From: Acholeplasmataceae bacterium UBA6150
GTDB lineage: Bacteria; Bacillota_I; Bacilli_A; Acholeplasmatales; UBA5453
Reading direction: 5' to 3'
DNA length: 64,000 bases
NCBI GenBank assembly: GCA_002423145.1
Contig: DIUU01000013.1
Span: 62,001-126,000, forward strand
This document shows, one piece after another, positions 61,398 to 64,000 of the stretch. The notes under the pieces are model-generated. The model was given only the letters and a program-made list of their open reading frames with translations, was not told the DNA's origin and ran no database searches. Each line of letters opens with the position of its first letter. Positions within the stretch are counted from its first letter, which is position 1. The position numbers were made by a program, and so were the translations under genes.

Positions 61398-62432
61398 ATG
61401 CAAAGACTACAAACTAGACCCATCAAGGTGGGTAATCTCATCATGGGTGGAAACAACCATGTATATATTCAAAGTATGACGACAACATATACCAAAGACA
61501 TCGAATCGACAGTCAAACAAATCCATCAATTGGAAAAAGCCGGTTGTGAAATTGTTCGTGTCGCTGTGTTAGATAAGGTAGACGCTCAAGCCTTAGGTGA
61601 AATTAAAAGACAAATTCATATCCCACTGGTCGCGGATATTCATTTTGATTATAAATTAGCACTAGAAGCCATTAATCAAGGGGTCGATAAGATTCGCTTG
61701 AACCCAGGCAACATCAAAGACCGTTCAAAAGTTGAATTGGTTGTGGATGCTTGTAAAAAGAAAGGTATCCCCATCCGGATTGGTGTCAATAGTGGATCTT
61801 TACCCGATAATTTAGAACCCACAGCAGAAAACATGGTGATGGTTGCTAAAGGTCATGTTGAAATCTTAGAATCCATGAACTTCTTCGACATCGCACTATC
61901 TTTAAAAGCAACCGACATGAATCTCATGATTGAAACCTACCGTTTAGCGGCTAAAACTTTTCCTTATCCCCTTCATTTAGGCGTTACCGAAGCGGGAACT
62001 GCCTTTTCTGGTGCCATCAAGAGTGCGATGGGTATTGGAATATTACTTCATGAAGGCATTGGTAATACCATTCGCGTCTCTTTAACAGATAACCCGGAAA
62101 TTGAAATTCGAGCTGCTAAAGAAATCCTTAAAAATCTAAATCTCCGTAACGATATCCCAAATTTAATCAGCTGTCCTACGTGCGGGCGCATCCAATATGA
62201 TATGATCGATATTGCGAAACGCATTGAAACCTACCTACAAGGTGTCAATAAGCACATCAATGTGGCAATCATGGGCTGTAAAGTCAATGGCCCTGGTGAA
62301 GCGAAACACGCTGATATTGGTGTGGCTGGTGGTAAAGGTGAAGCTGTGATATTTAAACACGGACAAATCGTTAAGAAAATAAAAGAAGCCGAAGTGTATG
62401 ATGAACTTGTCAGGATGATTGACGAATTCTAG
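61398..62432 (+). CDS. ispG: 4-hydroxy-3-methylbut-2-en-1-yl diphosphate synthase
   Basis: This 344-aa iron-sulfur enzyme converts MEcPP to HMBPP in the MEP isoprenoid pathway. The TIM-barrel part has VYIQSMTTT and ADIHFDYKLAL. The 4Fe-4S ligands are in SCPTCGRIQYD and MGCKVNGPGEAKHADIG. It is the bacterial two-domain form, close to standard length. The ATG at 61398 has AGGTGAT upstream; a GTG three codons earlier overlaps that site. Its electron donor is not encoded nearby. It is closed by a terminator at 62431-62451. Confidence 0.97.
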   Translation: MQRLQTRPIKVGNLIMGGNNHVYIQSMTTTYTKDIESTVKQIHQLEKAGCEIVRVAVLDKVDAQALGEIKRQIHIPLVADIHFDYKLALEAINQGVDKIRLNPGNIKDRSKVELVVDACKKKGIPIRIGVNSGSLPDNLEPTAENMVMVAKGHVEILESMNFFDIALSLKATDMNLMIETYRLAAKTFPYPLHLGVTEAGTAFSGAIKSAMGIGILLHEGIGNTIRVSLTDNPEIEIRAAKEILKNLNLRNDIPNLISCPTCGRIQYDMIDIAKRIETYLQGVNKHINVAIMGCKVNGPGEAKHADIGVAGGKGEAVIFKHGQIVKKIKEAEVYDELVRMIDEF

Positions 62433-62451
62433 ACCACTTCGGTCTTTTTTT
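62431..62451 (+). terminator. Terminator of ispG
   Basis: AGACC-ACTTC-GGTCT hairpin followed by six more T. It overlaps the ispG stop codon. Confidence 0.85.
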
Positions 62452-62514
62452 AAGGATGAATTAGAATCACAAATGCGCGATAGTAAAATTACAGAACTTA
62501 AAGGGAAGGATTGA
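62452..62514 (+). pseudogene. Possible 3' remnant of a coding sequence
   Basis: From 62452 to the TGA at 62512-62514 the plus strand reads KDELESQMRDSKITELKGKD, with charged, coding-like composition in an otherwise AT-rich non-coding gap. No start codon or ribosome-binding site is convincing, and the ispG terminator interrupts the frame upstream. It may be the tail of a lost gene or chance. The rest of the gap (62515-62593) shows nothing I recognise. Confidence 0.25.
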
Positions 62515-62593
62515 TTCTATTCGGTATCAACAAGTATAAAATAACGACGAAATCATTGTATTGTTATTAGATAATTGAATAATGCATTCATGA

Positions 62594-63274
62594 CTAATTT
62601 TTGAATAGGTATATATTACCGTTTTGTTTAAATGATTTGAGATACTGTTGTGAAAATGTCTCATTTTTCGACATTAAGTAGATATAGCTGCTATCATAAT
62701 ATATTTGATAGGGTACTTCGGTTCTATATAGTACATATAGCATTTCATTATAAGACCACGGTTGTATGTTGTTCCAATTTTCTCTGATAAAAGATAAAAC
62801 ATAACTGTAAGAACCGTTATTTTCTATCGCAAACACAATCGGATAGTTTGGTGGATACTGGTAATTTTGAGGTTCATAAATTGCATCATTCCAAAAGGTG
62901 AATGAAACATCCCCAGATAATCCATTTGGAAAATATACACCACCATAAAATAAAAATCTTTGTTCACCATTTAGATGACTATAAGTGGAATTAGGGGTGA
63001 TAATCTTATAGATGAATGAATCGAAATATCGATAAAATGTGTGCATCGGGTTTATAGGCTCTAATTTAAAGCTAAGGGGCATATTGGACTCTAAAGGCAA
63101 ATGTGTTACGTCATCGCGTCTCATGTAAATCACACCAGGGTCATGTAACACCATAGTTTCTTTAAAACTGTTTATGAACGTCTCGTTTATTGGAATTTGA
63201 TTAATTTGATTACGACTACAAGAGGCTGTGAACATTGTATATACTAAAATCAAAATCATATATAGTTTTTTCAT
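62594..63274 (-). CDS. Lipoprotein of unknown function, paralogue of its neighbour
   Basis: This 226-aa protein has a lipoprotein signal (Cys19 in MFTASC). The mature part is rich in Tyr, Phe, Asn and Pro. I recognise no family. It shares a run of conserved segments with the next upstream gene: FYGGVYFPNG/FYGGIMN, a YPPNYPIVFAIENNGSYSYV block against PPYPLVHAIKSNGAYSYV, YQIYYDSSYIYLMS against YSIYYDNYYIYLIT, and a common end YLKSFK...YLFK. The two genes are 4 nt apart and probably arose by tandem duplication. Surface location is inferred from the signal. Confidence 0.8.
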   Translation of the reverse strand: MKKLYMILILVYTMFTASCSRNQINQIPINETFINSFKETMVLHDPGVIYMRRDDVTHLPLESNMPLSFKLEPINPMHTFYRYFDSFIYKIITPNSTYSHLNGEQRFLFYGGVYFPNGLSGDVSFTFWNDAIYEPQNYQYPPNYPIVFAIENNGSYSYVLSFIRENWNNIQPWSYNEMLYVLYRTEVPYQIYYDSSYIYLMSKNETFSQQYLKSFKQNGNIYLFKN

Positions 63275-63278
63275 GCAT

Positions 63279-63995
63279 TTATACCTTTAATAAATATAAA
63301 TCTGAGGCATCCTTAAACGACTGAAGATAACCATCAAAGAAATTGGTATCATTCGTTATCAAATAGATGTAATAATTATCATAATAAATGCTGTACGGGA
63401 GATCCGTGAGATATATGATATAAAGAAGATCCTCATAAGCCCATCCAGATGGTCGGTTCCATGTTTCGTTTAGGAATGACAATACGTAACTATAAGCACC
63501 ATTGCTTTTTATTGCGTGTACTAGCGGATAAGGCGGTATTTGACTATATCCGTTCCATGGAGAAGTACCCCGATCAAAAAAAGCAAATGTTGGGTGTTCA
63601 GTCATGGTATTCATGATACCGCCATAAAATTGAAATGATATCGTCTTCTCTCCATCGAATAGAGAGCTGAAAGGCGGGATTATCGTATATTCATTTGAGT
63701 CAAAATAGTATTGATAGTAATGTTCTTTGACTAAACCTTGAGTAGATGTTTTTGACATTTCTGCATGCAAAGGGGATATAACCCCATCGATGCGTATAGC
63801 TTCAATCGAGTTTGGAACAGTTACAATACGTGGCTTTGATATGTAAGTGATAAAATCTGGATTATATTTAATCTGAGGTTCACTCTCTTTAGGTTTACAT
63901 GCCATTAAGGAAACAAGAAAAACAAGCATAATGAAAATTATGCATAGTTTTTTAAATATTCTATATCGTACTGACTGCAAAATAAATAGTTTCAC
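63279..63995 (-). CDS. Lipoprotein of unknown function, tandem paralogue (5' end near the window edge)
   Basis: The visible 238-aa frame opens with GTG at 63995, five bases from the window end, so the true start may lie outside. The lipoprotein Cys33 is in VSLMAC after a hydrophobic segment (about 18-32). The mature domain resembles that of the 62594-63274 product, including SYVLSF and the IYYDNYYIYL strand. It is in the same orientation and 4 nt away, so the two form one unit. No catalytic motif is recognised. Confidence 0.75.
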   Translation of the reverse strand: MKLFILQSVRYRIFKKLCIIFIMLVFLVSLMACKPKESEPQIKYNPDFITYISKPRIVTVPNSIEAIRIDGVISPLHAEMSKTSTQGLVKEHYYQYYFDSNEYTIIPPFSSLFDGEKTISFQFYGGIMNTMTEHPTFAFFDRGTSPWNGYSQIPPYPLVHAIKSNGAYSYVLSFLNETWNRPSGWAYEDLLYIIYLTDLPYSIYYDNYYIYLITNDTNFFDGYLQSFKDASDLYLLKV

Positions 63996-64000
63996 TATTA

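Overview
The window looks like a chromosomal segment of an AT-rich, low-GC Firmicutes/Tenericutes bacterium, most likely an Acholeplasma-like mollicute. Reasons: compact gene packing; Firmicutes-type neighbourhoods (ylmE-sepF-ylmH-ileS; phoH-ybeY-cdd-era-recO-glyS-dnaG-rpoD-trmK; hrcA-grpE-dnaK-dnaJ); T-box and preQ1 control; no visible cell-wall genes. UGA is a stop codon and Trp is TGG, so the standard code applies and a Mycoplasma is unlikely. The species assignment is inference. I see no insertion sequence, prophage, CRISPR array or replication origin.

Layout. 1-1095: partial pyrimidine-nucleoside phosphorylase gene divergent from a histidine phosphatase, with a perfect inverted repeat between them. 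1136-5087: a five-gene nqrBCDEF operon without nqrA, convergent with a four-domain CoA-disulfide-reductase/rhodanese/TusA/DsrE fusion (5086-7539). 7589-15406: heterodimeric ABC exporter, OmpR-type response regulator and a large hybrid histidine kinase. 15541-19517: plsC, folA, thyA, pepV and ssb. 19611-25489: paired M16 peptidases, deoD, deoC, small membrane protein, an unrecognised protein and surE. 25491-32338: ileS with its T-box leader, then ylmH, sepF, ylmE, ychF and ftsZ. 32433-34137: tgt divergent from preQ1-riboswitch-controlled queT. 34160-39557: mutY, phosphatase, nitroreductase, pepC and a secreted endonuclease lipoprotein. 39578-39823: two tRNA-Arg genes. 39945-50239: marR, the macromolecular-synthesis operon with two tandem sigma-70 genes, and rpsU. 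50328-54655: rsmE, a membrane protein, and a lipoprotein/ECF sigma/membrane anti-sigma-like module. 54759-59417: heat-shock operon under double CIRCE. 59444-63995: MBL hydrolase, rpmG, ferritin-like/VIT1 fusion, ispG and two tandem paralogous lipoproteins.

How the genes fit together. Pdp, DeoD, DeoC, Cdd and SurE are nucleoside and nucleotide salvage enzymes, and the secreted nuclease could feed them. ThyA and DHFR make dTMP. Tgt and QueT form a queuosine salvage pair. Nqr would provide redox-driven Na+ transport. The features most worth follow-up are the NqrA-less Nqr, the lipoprotein/sigma/anti-sigma module whose two extracytoplasmic proteins look homologous, the tandem sigma factors, and a DHFR with Asp where the NADPH-phosphate-binding Arg is expected.
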